A program made the translations under genes and the position numbers. DNA of 64,000 nucleotides from assembly GCA_029962745.1 (NCBI GenBank), contig CM057151.1:32546964-32610963 (forward strand), read 5' to 3'. Positions 32,149-43,587 of this stretch are shown one piece after another (the first letter of the stretch is position 1; the number at the start of each line of letters is the position of its first letter). The notes below the pieces were generated by a model. The model had not been told where the DNA came from. It searched no databases and saw only the letters and a program-made list of their open reading frames with translations. Source of the DNA: Echinometra lucunter. Its lineage: Eukaryota > Echinodermata > Echinoidea > Camarodonta > Echinometridae.

Positions 32149-32815
32149 AATTAGCACTAAAACTTGACATATTGAACCTCAGTGTTATACAATTCAATAT
32201 ATATGTGGCAAACGTACTTTCTTGAGGTTGTTAAAGTACGAGTGGTTAATGAGAGGGGCATAACACCTGTAGTAGTTAATACACATTGTATGTTCCAGTC
32301 TACAGTTTACCAACACTAAGAAAAGACGTTCCCAACTGTATAACGGATTTCTTCCCATTAATACTAATAGAATTGTGAAGTTTATCTACCACTAAGTAAG
32401 GTATTAATCGGAGCTACAGAAGTGTAATTCGAATTTGTGATTTTATATTGGGTACGAGCCAAAAGTCCTATCAATTAGAAATTAGCACTAAAACTTGACA
32501 TTATTGAACCTCAGTGTTATACAATTTCAATATATATGTGGCAAACGTACTTTTCTTTGAGGTTGTACAAGTACGAGTGTTTAATGAGAGTGGCATATAC
32601 ACCTGTATGTAGTTAATACACATTGTATGTTTCCAGTCTACGTGTTTACCAACACTAAGAAAAGATCGTTCCCAACTGTATAACAGGATTTCTTCCCATT
32701 AATACTAATAGAATTGTGAAGTTTATCTACACTAATGTAAGGTATTAATCAGGAGCTACAGAAGTGTAATTCGAATTTGTGATTTTATATTGGGTCCGAG
32801 CCAAAAGTCCTATCA
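32149..32815 (+). repeat. Two ~330-bp tandem units (left arm)
   Basis: Unit 1 (32149-32478) and unit 2 (32484-32815) both run from TTAGCACTAAAACTTGACAT to AAAAGTCCTATCAAT. Unit 1 lacks many single bases that unit 2 and both right-arm units have, which looks like uncorrected long-read deletions. Confidence 0.85.
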
Positions 32816-34092
32816 ATGCAACGGGACAGAATGCGATAACTTGAAAGGATTTGTTCTCATTACGAAAAAATAAGAAATGCCACATGCCACACATCATTTG
32901 TATAAGAACTTAACAGAACAATGCTATAACACACTTGAGACTGACAAAGATTTCATTGCTATGGTAACTAGAATATTTAAGTGCGACGAGACGGAATGAT
33001 AGAATAGTGGAATTTTGAAAAATATATACAAACATCAAGCTAAGATCTTGGCCCAACAATTTTTTTGAAATTGAAAATTTATCCGTGGGTGTTATGCAAT
33101 GGGACAGAATGCGACAGGACAGAAAGCTTTGTACCATGTACAAACGAATGGTGATTTTTTACCAGAAATTTTGATTTCATCCAAATAGCTGTTTTCTCTG
33201 TAGAATTAGGGCAGACCCATGTTGTTCATATAGGAGAAGGGAATATTCTTCTAGTTCATTCAAATCTAAGGGCGCATAATTAAAAAGGCATTTAGAGTGA
33301 AATTATTAATACTAACATCATGATGTCATCATGCACAGTTTTGTACCATGTACAGACAAACAGGGCTTTTGACCAAGATTTCATCCAAAACTTTGTTTTC
33401 TCTGTAGAATTAGAGTAGAACTATATTAGAACTGGAAATAAAAGGAAATTGATTTTGATGGTGTAAAGTGGCTACATTATTTCATTGATACTTTTATAAT
33501 AAACTGCAGTGGGTAATTTCCAGTTAAACATAAAAAAATATATTTAAATGTCAAAAGCAAAAATTATGATTTTGCACCAAAAAGTTCAAATTTTAACCCA
33601 ATTATAACACACTACCAGAATTGATCATATGCCAAAAACAGTAAAAACAGTATTGCAAAGACTATTTCCTTTAGCAAGTTGAATTTTCAAATGCTTTTGC
33701 AGTTTTAACTTAAATTACATTTCATATTCTGTCCCATCATGCTTTGAAGGTGCTTTTTTCAAATTCAAAGGTAATTTTCCAAAAATGGGATGTGATCACG
33801 ATGAGACATAAGCATTTTTATAAACTACATATTCTAAGCTTTCATATGATGTACAATATTCAATATACTACTTTTGGCTTAGACCCTATTGTGTACAGTA
33901 TTTTTTCACTGAAATTTTGCCAAAAGGAGAAGTTACAGATAAAATTTAGAGCTCTGCCAATCTGTTTGCACTGGTCGGAATTTGCATTACATAATCACTT
34001 CATTAAAAAAAAGAAACATGTTCTAGATGTACATGCATAGATGAATGACGAAAAATCACTTTCCATATAACTTCTCTCTTTTTTTTTTGCAG
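32816..34092 (+). other. KANSL2 first intron remainder (left arm), no feature recognised
   Basis: Mostly AT-rich sequence with repeated GGGACAGAATGCGA and TTGTACCATGTAC words. The frame at 33744-34040 shows no recognisable domain and has an indel-shifted mirror. Confidence 0.4.
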
Positions 34093-34326
34093 AATCATGT
34101 ATCGCTCTAAAAGCAGTCATTCAAGCCGCAAGGCAGGCAGGTCAGAAAGTCTGTTCTGTAACTACCCCCACCGCATCTGCATGCAAGATCGCTATGAGGG
34201 CTATGAGTTCTGCTTGAACCACATTCTAGAAGACAAGTCTGCCCCTTTCAAGCAGTGCAACTTTGTATCAACCAAGACTGGACAGAAATGCCATAAACCA
34301 GCCTCCAAGGCTGATCGCAAAGAAGG
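34093..34326 (+). CDS. KANSL2: KANSL2 exon with start codon and zinc module (left arm)
   Basis: Acceptor TTTTTTTTGCAG precedes it and donor GTATGT starts at 34327. ATG is at 34097. The protein has C21-x6-C28-x10-C39-x2-H42 and C54-x10-C65, with [18 protein letters not shown] the family-wide signature. The last Cys/His pair (C79, H82) is in the next exon. Confidence 0.93.
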
Positions 34327-34538
34327 GTATGTTTGAATATTCAGACTGTCTGAACCTTTCCATATTGAGTATTTCAGCCAGCTTTCCATACCAGTATTGG
34401 AAACACATTTGACCGTACCCACGGAGGGCCACTTTTAATTTTTGATTATCATTTTATCTATGCATTACATAATAAAACAAACAGTTTCTTTAATTAAAGT
34501 AATGATTTAATAAAATGGTTTGGTTTCATTTCATCCAG

Positions 34539-34708
34539 ATATTGCCCTGCCCATGCTAGGAAGGCATCTCAAATGAGACATAAGGCTGCCTTGAAAGCGA
34601 AACCCACTGATGCTGTCAAAGATACTCTAGATGAACTGGACTATTACCGACCTGCTTCTATCAGATCTGTTCCAGAAGTCCCTGCTTCTCTAGCAACCAA
34701 GATCTTGG
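34539..34708 (+). CDS. KANSL2: KANSL2 exon 3 (left arm)
   Basis: Acceptor TTTCATCCAG precedes it and donor GTATGC starts at 34709. It completes the zinc module (YCPAHARK) and encodes a Lys/Ala-rich linker ending ATKIL. Its frame is intact in this arm, whereas the right arm has one extra C near the end. Confidence 0.9.
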
Positions 34709-34844
34709 GTATGCTGAAACCTAATTATTGACTCTGATAAGCATGGGTGATATACCGAGTGTCCTCCCCCCCCCAAAAAAAAAAAAAACGATACACTTTT
34801 AAAACGGCCCCCAAATAAAAAATTTCAGTGAATTTGGGGGAATT

Positions 34845-34864
34845 ATATATATATATATATATAT
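34845..34864. repeat. (TA)n microsatellite, left arm
   Basis: About ten TA units; the mirror copy is near 54559-54580. The adjacent C/A homopolymer (34768-34788) differs in length between arms. Confidence 0.9.
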
Positions 34865-35109
34865 GGATAGCTTAAGGTCTCTTCTATCATATGACACCAA
34901 AAAAGTCCAAAAATATTTCATGCTTGGGTGAGCACTGCCCACTTTTGTAAAGGACATGAAAATTAGGTTGCGCAGGAATTCACTATCCATTTTGGTTGAG
35001 AAGTTTTCCAGCTAACACTGATCCAATCATTCAATCAATCTGCCTGATCGTCACGCACAAGTGATCATGTACCCAGCCTTAATTTTAGTTGCCTTTGCCG
35101 ACACTCAGT

Positions 35110-35660
35110 TGAAATGCACGTGCACGTCAATATGTTGTTTTCAAATCTAAATCATCGAATATTTCATCTATTAAATGCGGAGTACCACAGGGATCTATTT
35201 TAGGTCCATTATTATTTTTGATATATATGAATGATATTGTAAATGCATCACCACTCCTAACATATGTTTTGTTTGCAGATGACACTAACATATTTTTCTC
35301 ACATACAGATCCAAATATCCTTATTACTACTCTCAATTCAGAATTAACGAAACTATCACTTTGGTTCAAATCCAATAAACTCTCCCTAATATAAATATAG
35401 ACAAAACTAATTACATCTACTTTAAGAACATACATTCTAAACATGTTTTCAACAACAATATCTTTATAGACGATATGCCCCTCACTGAAAAGGAAGAAAC
35501 AAAATTCTTAGGTGTTACAATCGATTCAAACCTAACTGGGAATAGCCATTCTATTTAGATTAAAATACTATCTTCAACCCAAGACACTATTTATGCTTTA
35601 TAATTCATTCATTCCATCTTATATATCTTATTGTAACATTGACTTGCACACACTAGCAAT
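35110..35660 (+). mobile_element. LINE reverse-transcriptase fragment (left arm)
   Basis: The + frame reads [20 protein letters not shown] and FADDTNIF (35272-35283 encodes FADD), then KFLGVTID and, after a break, [13 protein letters not shown] and [13 protein letters not shown]. These are RT motifs of a CR1/Jockey-type non-LTR element. It is dead (stops, internal deletion). It lies in the KANSL2 intron between the second and third coding exons. Confidence 0.85.
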
Positions 35661-36019
35661 TACCTCTTCCTTTTTTCCTATATATTTTTTTCTGCAAACT
35701 CCGATTATAAATTCTAGAAATATATGTTTTGTTATTATGTATGTGTCTCCATTATACTAACCCCACTCATAGCACATAACGGTATCATGTAGCCCCCCTT
35801 TTCCCGGCTGCTATTGTTTTCAAGCTTTCCGCTTATGATAGCTGGCCCCTGCATTTATGTTCATTTCCTGACCCAATTTCATTATTTTATATTGTCTGAG
35901 TATGTTATATATCATTTGTATATTTGTCACACGTTATTTGTATCAAATCTGATTTGTTTATTATTGTATTCTATGTTTTGTTTTATACTCAGTAAATGCA
36001 GAAACTTCTTTTAAAAAAA

Positions 36020-36195
36020 GAATTTTTAAATCAAACACTGATTCAATCAATCAATCAATCAAACATTGATTAAATAAATCAGTCATTCAAACACTGATTC
36101 AATCAATCAATCAATCAATCGATCAATCAAACACTGATTCAATCAACCAATCAGGCAATTGATCAATCAATGAATCATGAGTCAATCAATTACCC
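36020..36195 (+). repeat. (AATC)n-derived tandem repeat, left arm
   Basis: Imperfect ATCAATCAATCAAACACTGATTC-type units (period 4 within longer blocks of ~40 nt) follow the LINE fragment. The mirror is about 53225-53400. Confidence 0.9.
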
Positions 36196-36552
36196 CCCCC
36201 CCCCAAAAAAAAAAAAAAATCAAACAACCAAACATTAATTAGCAGACTTTCTTTATGGCAAATGAGTTTGGAAATTGTAGAGTTTTGGACAAGGAAAGAT
36301 TGGATGAATGGTTTGGAATGAAGCAAAATGCCTGTGGATGGTCCTTTGACTTGGACCAAACCAAATTTCGATGGCAGATGCTCTATATGGACCTCATTGT
36401 AATTTGGGGGTCAAAGGTCATGTATGTAGGTCATAGGTCAAATGTGTATAAAACTTGAATAACTTTGCGACCATTTGCCCGTTTGGAGCCAAACTTGGAT
36501 GATAGATGCTCCTTAGGCACCACAATATAATTTTGTGGTCAAAGGTCATGTA

Positions 36553-36752
36553 CAGTATCCAACAAAAGTGAGTACACCCTTGAGGGTGTGCTTAACTTTT
36601 GTTGCCACAAATTTAAACAAAATCTTTCAGCTATTACATTACTGTTACAGAATTTCGTTCTTCTCTATCATAGTTGTAATACATTTATGTAAGAATTTTA
36701 CATTTGAATTTTAACATTTTGTAAAGGATGTACTCACTTCTATTGGATACTG
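36553..36752. mobile_element. 200-bp Tc1/mariner-like MITE (left arm)
   Basis: Termini CAGTATCCAACAAAAGTGAG and CTCACTTCTATTGGATACTG are inverted over ~24 bp with two mismatches. The flanks are TA on both sides (36551-36552, 36753-36754). It has no ORF. Confidence 0.85.
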
Positions 36753-36916
36753 TATGTAGGTCAAAGGTCACTTTAGTAACTTTTGAACCACCTAGCCCAT
36801 TTGTTACCAGACTTGGACCTCAATTTGAATTGGGGTCAAAGGTCATAGGTCAAATGAGTATAAAACTAAATAACTTTGCGACCGTCTGCCTGTTTGGAAT
36901 TAAACTTGGATGGTAG

Positions 36917-37712
36917 TAGCCTTTAGCCAAGGCACTCGGTGCTGTTATTTCCCTAAACGGGCCTGAATACATAGACTAATCGCGCGACAACTGTGATTCG
37001 TGGCCCGAGGTGTGTCAGCACCGAGGCCTTTACTAACCTGAGTGGTTGTTGTACATGTAGTTTATTTCTTTTGTTTTGTATTATATTTCCGCTCCCAAAT
37101 CCATAGATAATTAGATGCAAAGTAGCTTACCGAGAAAGCCGGCAAAACCACCCGTTCGAACCCGATGCACCAATCAGAGTAGACAATTCGAGAGAATTTT
37201 ATGAATATTCATTATTCACTGTACCGAACGTTCACATGTTGTACAATAACAATCGCAACCAGTGATAGCGTGAACTACTATGAGCTATGCATAGGTTGAA
37301 ATGAAAAAGGAGAGAGCTAAATTTTACGATAAATCTACTATGTAGCGAAATAATGAATACTCTAGTCATTAAATACTTTACTTTCTTTAATAAATCCATG
37401 TTTATTGAAAATTGAACTAGATGTTATTAATTATTTAGTACATTTGAATATTGATTCCCCCATAATTTAATAAATGAATCCATGTAAAACACCGCGGTTA
37501 AAACAATTATGATTGGCCACGATCGTCACTAGCTGCTGTATATGTAAGACCCTCATGCATATGCAAATAGCTGATGAGCTCCGCAAGGTGGCAAAAGCCT
37601 CGCCGCTGACGGCTCGCTCCACCGATCACTGCCATAAACGTGCACTGCTTTAGTCCATTTTCAGACCCTGCTTGGCAGACGAGCAGTGCGTGAGGCCTTG
37701 TCCATAGGCTAA
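36917..37712. mobile_element. 796-bp hAT-like non-autonomous element (left arm)
   Basis: An 8-bp direct repeat GATGGTAG flanks it (36909-36916 and 37713-37720). The uninterrupted target is recognisable as the AACTTGGATGGTAGATGCTC phrase of the surrounding repeat. The termini TAGCCTTTAGCCAAGGC and, inverted, TAGCCTATGGACAAGGC are imperfect TIRs. An 8-bp duplication suggests hAT. Confidence 0.75.
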
Positions 37713-38104
37713 GATGGTAGATGCTCTGTGAGAACCTCAATTTAATTTGGGGGTCAATGGTCAAATGAGGTCGAATGTTAACATTTTCTACTGGGGTTAG
37801 TAACTTTTGAACCACTAGCCCCTTTGTAACCAAACTTCACTGGTACATGCCTAATACAGTGACCCTAATGTTATTTACAAGCCAAAGGTCATGTACGTTG
37901 GTCAAATGTTAACATTTACCTCAAAGATTCTGCAGATTCTACTAGGGTTGGTAACTTTCAAACCATAAACCCATTTTTTAACCTAACTTGGATGGCAGAT
38001 GGCTTACAGGGACCTCCATAGTTGTGGTCAAAGGTCAAATGCAGTCAAATTACAATTTACCTGCAAGAATGATTGCACACAGATGTGGCAAGACACATTA
38101 TGGC

Positions 38105-38440
38105 TGTTGGCTTGTTTATTCTGTTTGTTTTATCTGATAGGGCTTGGTGTGGGCTTTAAAACTTTACACAGAATTTTTAAATTCATTGATAACGCAAATT
38201 TATGCGAATTTATTCAAAATCACAAAAAATGCTACTTCTCTATTTTGCAGCAGATTTTGATTCTGTGTTTGATCAGATAAGGCTTGGCAGGAGCTTCAAA
38301 ACTTCACAGATTTTGAAATTCATTATGCAAATTTATGCAAATTTATTCAAAATCAGTGAAAAGTGCTATTTCTCTGTTTTGCAGCGGATTTTAATTCTAA
38401 TTGTTTTATTTGATAGGGCTTGGTGGGGGCTTCAAAACTT
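38105..38440 (+). repeat. ~115-140-bp tandem units (left arm)
   Basis: Three units contain GGGCTTGGTG.GGGCTT.AAACTT, TTTATGC.AATTTATTCAAAA and TTTTGCAGC.GATTTT. The same family, inverted, is at 29640-29975. Confidence 0.8.
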
Positions 38441-38737
38441 ATACACAAATAGGCATCATGTAATTTACTCATTCACTTGTTTTGGTTATTCTGCTGTCCT
38501 CAACTGCTATTGTGACGAGTAACAGACGGACGTTTGACAAATTTTAAAATTTTGAAGGCTTGTAGAAAATCGGTGATTAATTAGAGTGAGCGTTTTTATG
38601 CTTCATGGTGAAGGGCATCACTGAAGAAGATAAAAATCAGTAAAATTTGGTGCCTTGTTTACCTACTGAAATTAGAATCCATAAATGATCAATGTCACTG
38701 ACAGACAAGAATGCCTATAAGGCTCTAATATATTTTT

Positions 38738-39471
38738 ATGCCTCCGCCCACCGAAGGTGGGTGCCGGATGCATTATTTCAGGTTGTCTGTCTGTACATCT
38801 GTGCGTCCGTCCGTCCGTCCCGTTTCCGTTCTCGGGATAACTTAAGAACTAATGGAGAGATCAACTTCAAACTTGGCTCATGTAAGCATATGGGAGGGAC
38901 AATGATGTCATTAGATTTGGGGTCACAAGGTCAAAGGTCAGGGTCATAGAGGTTATTATGTACATGAAAATGGCTCGTTCTCGCTTAATAACTTAAGAAC
39001 CATTGACGGATCTACTTCAGACTTGGGTGATGTGTGCATATTGCAGGGACAGTGATCTGATTAGATTGGGGGGGTCATTAGGTCAAAGGTCATAGATGTC
39101 TTTATATGTATGAAAATGGCTCATTCTCGCAATAACTTAAGAATCCTGTGACGTATCAACTTCGAACTGGGCTTATGTATGCATATATGGGAGGGGCAAT
39201 GATCATATTAGATTTGGGGATCACAAGATCAAAGGTCAAATGTCATGGATGTCATTGTATATGTGAAAATTGTTCGTTTTCGCGATGAATTAAGAACCAT
39301 TTAACGAATCAACTTCAAACGTGGCTAACACAATGTTCAAATAGAATCATATATTCCATTTTTGTACTCTAAATGTATCTTAATATATTTCCCTTAATTA
39401 AAAGTGATATTTCTGATCAGACAAGGGCGGAGGCATAAATTTCAACCGCGTGCGGTCGAGGATTCATCTAG
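38738..39471 (+). mobile_element. Helitron/Helentron-like repeat copy 2 (left arm)
   Basis: Same plan as 13492-14409: ATGCCTCCGCCCACCGAAGG head, GTCC tandem, ~110-bp units with AAGGTCAAAGGTCA, GGCGGAGGCATAAA near the 3' side, an imperfect ACCGCGTGCGGT hairpin, then GGATTCATCTAG ending at 39471. Confidence 0.65.
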
Positions 39472-39554
39472 TTTCTATGAATCCTTGATTATTTCCAATA
39501 CATGTATGGATATACACATATAGATCTTATATTTGATGTTCCTTTGGTTGTCAG

Positions 39555-39669
39555 ATTATGGCAGTGAGAGTGAAAGTGAAGGAGACCCTTTGCTATTGGA
39601 GCAAGCTTGGAGAGGAACTACAGACAGTGATGCAGAGAGTGTAGACAGTGAACAAGAGGATGCACTGAA
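39555..39669 (+). CDS. KANSL2: KANSL2 acidic exon (left arm)
   Basis: Acceptor GTTGTCAG precedes it and donor GTGAGT follows. It encodes [30 protein letters not shown] and EDALK, matching the WRG.pDSEAdSiDSdQED segment of vertebrate KANSL2. Confidence 0.92.
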
Positions 39670-40391
39670 GTGAGTCCTTCTAAATGTCCTCTGCAAGGTC
39701 CCTGTAGGATCCCTTATAAGACCCATCAAGTAGGACCTAGTGAGATCCTTGTAAGGTTCTTGTAATGTCCCTTAATATCAGACCCATTCAATGGTCCCTA
39801 GTGAGCTCCTTATAAAGTCCCTGAATGATATACTGAGATTCATTTTATTTCAGATGATATCTGAGATTTTAAGTCGGTGAGATAAAATACCATGTTAGAT
39901 TGCCTCACATCGTCTTAAAGAGTTACAAGACACAAAAGTAATATAAATGATTTGATTGCCCTACAAATTTTTCACCTATGATCAAAATAATTGCATCACA
40001 TCAAGGTTTTTCGATTAACCGGTACTAGTAATATCGTTCGGTATTGGATCAATACAGGTATACACACCGCCTTCCTTCATACTGTGATACTGTGGTACCC
40101 ATGACCGTCTCAATACCGTCTAAGGATTCAACTGTGTGGACTTGTATGTTTAATTGCAAATTTTCCACTACATCACCAAGTTTGGATTATATATAAGATC
40201 ACTAGGTTTTTCTCTTTCAGACATTCAGCATACCAAAACATGCAATTTAGGGGTAGATCTAACCTCGATACTTGACAGTACACTTCCAACCCACTAAAGA
40301 GGATATGGGACTACACTTATTAATTTTTGTTCTTAAATTTATTTGTTCTTCAACTTTACCGTTACTGGTATTGCTATGTTCTTGTTTGTAG

Positions 40392-40555
40392 ATATGCTGG
40401 TGTGTATACTGCAGAGGAAGCTGCTCTCATTACAAGGGATAAACTGATCCGTCTTCAGTCATTGTACATCAATCAGTTCAAGAGATTACAGCATGTCATG
40501 AAAGAGAAGAGACGAAGCTACTTGGTAGCACTTAGACAGGAGAGGGAAGCATTTG
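40392..40555 (+). CDS. KANSL2: KANSL2 coiled-coil exon (left arm)
   Basis: Acceptor TTTGTAG precedes it and donor GTAAGC starts at 40556. It encodes [38 protein letters not shown] and [17 protein letters not shown], the most conserved part of KANSL2 and helical in character. Confidence 0.95.
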
Positions 40556-40678
40556 GTAAGCTGAACATTCAACTTCTCAATTTTATTTGTTATCTGTTTA
40601 AATGGGAAAGAAAATTTGCCTTAAAATCTTTAAGTATTACGTAGGAACCTTATCTGTCTGGTGAAATATGTTATTTTT

Positions 40679-42015
40679 ATGCCTCCGCCCACCGTAGGTG
40701 GTTGCCGGAGGCATTATGTTTTCGGGTCGTCCGCCCGTCCGTCCGTCCCGTTTTTGTTCTCGCCGTTCGACAGATCAACTTCAAACTTGGCTTGTGTATG
40801 CATATGGGAGGGACAATGATCTGATTAGATTTTTTGGTCTCAAGGTCAAAGGTCAAAGGTCATAGAGGTCATTATGTACATAAAAATGGTTTGTCATGAT
40901 AACTCAAAAACATTTGATGGATCAACTTCAGACTTGGCTGATGCATGCAAATGGGAGGGATAATGATCTGATTACATTTGGGGGCTCAAGGTCAAGGGTC
41001 ATAGGTCATAGAGGTCATTATGTACATAGAAATGGTTCGTTCTCGCGATAACTCAACAACCATTTGATGGATCAGCTTCAAACTTGGTTCATGTATGCAT
41101 ATGGGAGGTTTAATGATCTGATTAGATTTTTGGGTCTCACGTTCAAAGGTCAAAGGTCATAGAGGTCATTATGTACATAGAAATGATTCGGTCTCGCGAT
41201 AACTCAAAAACAATTTGACGGATCAACTTCAAACTTGGTTCATAAATGCATTTGGGAGGGGCAATGATCTGGGTCTCGAGGTCAAAGGTCATAGAGGTCA
41301 TTATATAGAAATATATATATGAAAATCCCTCATTCTTGCAATAACTTAAAAGACATTGGCTAACTTTGTGAGTAGCTGTATTTGTATTTGTACTCAAAAA
41401 CCCTGAAACCAACCATAATTTGGAATGAAAAAGTGTAAGTTAGACGCAAAACGGCGTTTTTTATTATCCTTCGTCTCACGAGACAATCACTAAGAAGACC
41501 ACTTTGCTTGAATTTGAAAATGCCGTTATGTGCCTCCCACAGCGTGATATGCCAATACACACAGTATGATAAGGTGAGTCATACACGCATGCGCACTCTT
41601 TATGTCTATTCTGTGCAACCGACCCTCGTATATTTTCAAGCGTTGGTTCAAATTTTTGATATTAAAAATACTTCCTGTGGATATTATACTTTGAAACTTT
41701 CAGACTGGTATTTTTACACTATAACCCTTATGTTTATCCCATTTTCAAGTAACAAAACAGATTTTTTAAAATCATAATAATGTTAACCAATGTCTTTAAC
41801 AATTCTGTGACGGTTCAACTTCAAACTTGGCTCATGTATGCATAAGGAAGGTCTCATGATGGTGTCATTAGATTTGGGGGTCACAAGGTCAAAGGTCAAG
41901 ATCAAACATGAAAATTAAAAAAAAAATCACCATGAATGTGCCATATATTTCTGAGCTGGCAATGGCGGAGGCATAAATTTCGACCGCATGTGCGCGCGGT
42001 CGAGGATTCATCTAG
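40679..42015 (+). mobile_element. Helitron/Helentron-like repeat copy 3 (left arm)
   Basis: Head hairpin ATGCCTCCGCCCACCGTAGG, GTCC tandem, five or more AGGTCA-containing units, then ~430 bp of unrelated inner sequence (about 41350-41800). It closes with GGCGGAGGCATAAA, a CGACCGC/GCGGTCG hairpin and GGATTCATCTAG ending at 42015. Confidence 0.65.
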
Positions 42016-42069
42016 TTTTTCTTTGACTATTCAATTTACAGTACTCATCTTATGATTTTATCACCATTA

Positions 42070-42393
42070 AGGCTTGTTCAGATATGGGGAGACAAATCCC
42101 TGCAACATTTTAGTGTACAAGTCAATGGGGTATGAGGCGACAAGAAAATGTCGCTGAGGCAGGAGACATTTCTTTTGTCGCCTGACTGAATAAAGCTGTG
42201 GACCAATCAAATTCTTGAAAAGTTAGTGCAAAATATGATGTCATGAGTTTCTCTGCGCAACTTTTGACAAAACTCTTTTTTATTTGAGAGTTGATGCGTT
42301 AATGTGCATTAATTGATATAAGTGGGGGGGGGTTGTTGTGCCATATGTGAACACAAAATGTAGGGATTTGTTGCCTCATATTTGCACAAGCCT
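42070..42393. mobile_element. PIF/Harbinger-like MITE (left arm)
   Basis: AGGCTTGTTCAGATATGGGG and CCTCATATTTGCACAAGCCT are inverted. TTA flanks both sides (42067-42069, 42394-42396). It is a relative of 26478-26761. Confidence 0.75.
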
Positions 42394-42448
42394 TTAAACA
42401 AAAAATTGTATTAGCAGGTGATAACCAAAGGGTTTGAATTGTGCAAAA

Positions 42449-42820
42449 ATCTATCCTAAAATCTGTCTGAAACTAAGTTGATTTAACTTTTGAGGTGTAA
42501 ATTGTGAAATCTTCATCTGTTCGTGTGTTCATGATTTTCTCTGATGCACATGAATAACCAAGAAGCCATGGCCTCAGAGATGTCCGATAACACCCTCAGT
42601 GTCTTCTGCATGCAATTTGTTTGTTACAGGGATTGATCTATCCTAAAATCTGTCTGAAACTAAGTCGATTTAACTTTTGAGGTGTAAATTGTGAAATCTT
42701 CATCTGTTCGTGTGTTCATGATTTTCTCTGATGCACATGAATAACCAAGAAGCCATGGCCCCAGAGATGTCCGATAACACCCTCAGTCTTCTGCATGCAA
42801 TTTGTTTGTTACAGGGATTG
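42449..42820 (+). repeat. 187-bp tandem duplication including a splice acceptor (left arm)
   Basis: Unit 1 starts ATCTATCCTAAAATCTGTC at 42449 and unit 2 at 42636. Both end TTTGTTTGTTACAGGGATTG, the acceptor and first bases of the KANSL2 exon at 42815. The two units differ at very few positions. Confidence 0.92.
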
Positions 42821-43069
42821 ACTTTGGGGTGATTACAGACCCCAAGCAAAAGCGAAAGTTTCGTGAATACCAGGCAGCAAGAGGGTTTCGTAGAAGGAGA
42901 GGGTAAAGAGGCCTTGCTATACCAGAAGTCCAAGCAGAGGCGCATTCAGGCCACACCTGACTATCCAGGCAAACAGAACGTACCTCTCATGCTCCAGTGC
43001 TGTCATAAGTCACTGAAGGAGAGCAGTGCAGCAAGTTCAGCTTGCCTATGGCAAAGTTCTGCAAGGATC
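42815..43069 (+). CDS. KANSL2: KANSL2 basic exon (left arm, frameshifted)
   Basis: Acceptor TTTGTTACAG precedes it. It encodes [20 protein letters not shown] and [10 protein letters not shown], then an extra G causes an immediate stop. A later extra A and a loss of two bases restore the register. Total length still equals the right-arm exon (255 nt). The donor is probably at 43070. Confidence 0.8.
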
Positions 43070-43587
43070 GTATCCTTTTTCATACCCTTGTATGATACTT
43101 TTTAATGTAGAATTTTCAAATCAAGGATCAGATATTTGAATGGATAGATGTTATCATTCTGAAGTGAAAGCAGAGCTTTAGGTGTCCTGTGAAGAGTCAC
43201 ATTTCATGCAATACTTCAAAAAGCTGGGACATTTTCTCATTCAGTATCTTTGATATTCATTTACAATTTGCAATCTGCTTTTAAACCAAATTTTATGGTC
43301 AAAGGTCTTAAAGGTTTATATGCATGAAATTAAAGATTTGTTAGTTTCATTAGCACTGTATTGTGATTATTTGTGGTGCATGACTAAGAGACGAAGTGAT
43401 CAGAGTTTTGGGTTATTAGGTCAAAGGTTAAAGGTCAAAGAGGTCAATCAATATGTAATTAAGATTTTTGATTCTGGTATTCAATGATTCAAGTTCAGTT
43501 TCAGCCATGAAGTTTAACTGAATATAGGCAGAGGCATGTAGGAGATGCAGCCGTGCTCATCTTTTAACATTTTATCCTTAATTCAAG

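Larger units (their letters stand above)
36250..38060 (+). repeat. AACTTGGATG-type tandem repeat with nested transposons (left arm)
   Basis: Degenerate units of roughly 120-200 bp contain TAACTTTTGAACCACTAGCC or TAACTTTGCGACC, CCAAACTTGGATGGTAGATG and AGGTCAAAGGTCA-like words. A mariner-like MITE (36553-36752) and a hAT-like element (36917-37712) are inserted in it. Confidence 0.7.

Noticed and set aside
34093..34326. INO80D as the identity of the zinc-module gene
   Set aside because: The N-terminal zinc module is shared, but the following WRG...DSDAES.DSEQED and [12 protein letters not shown] segments match KANSL2, not INO80D.
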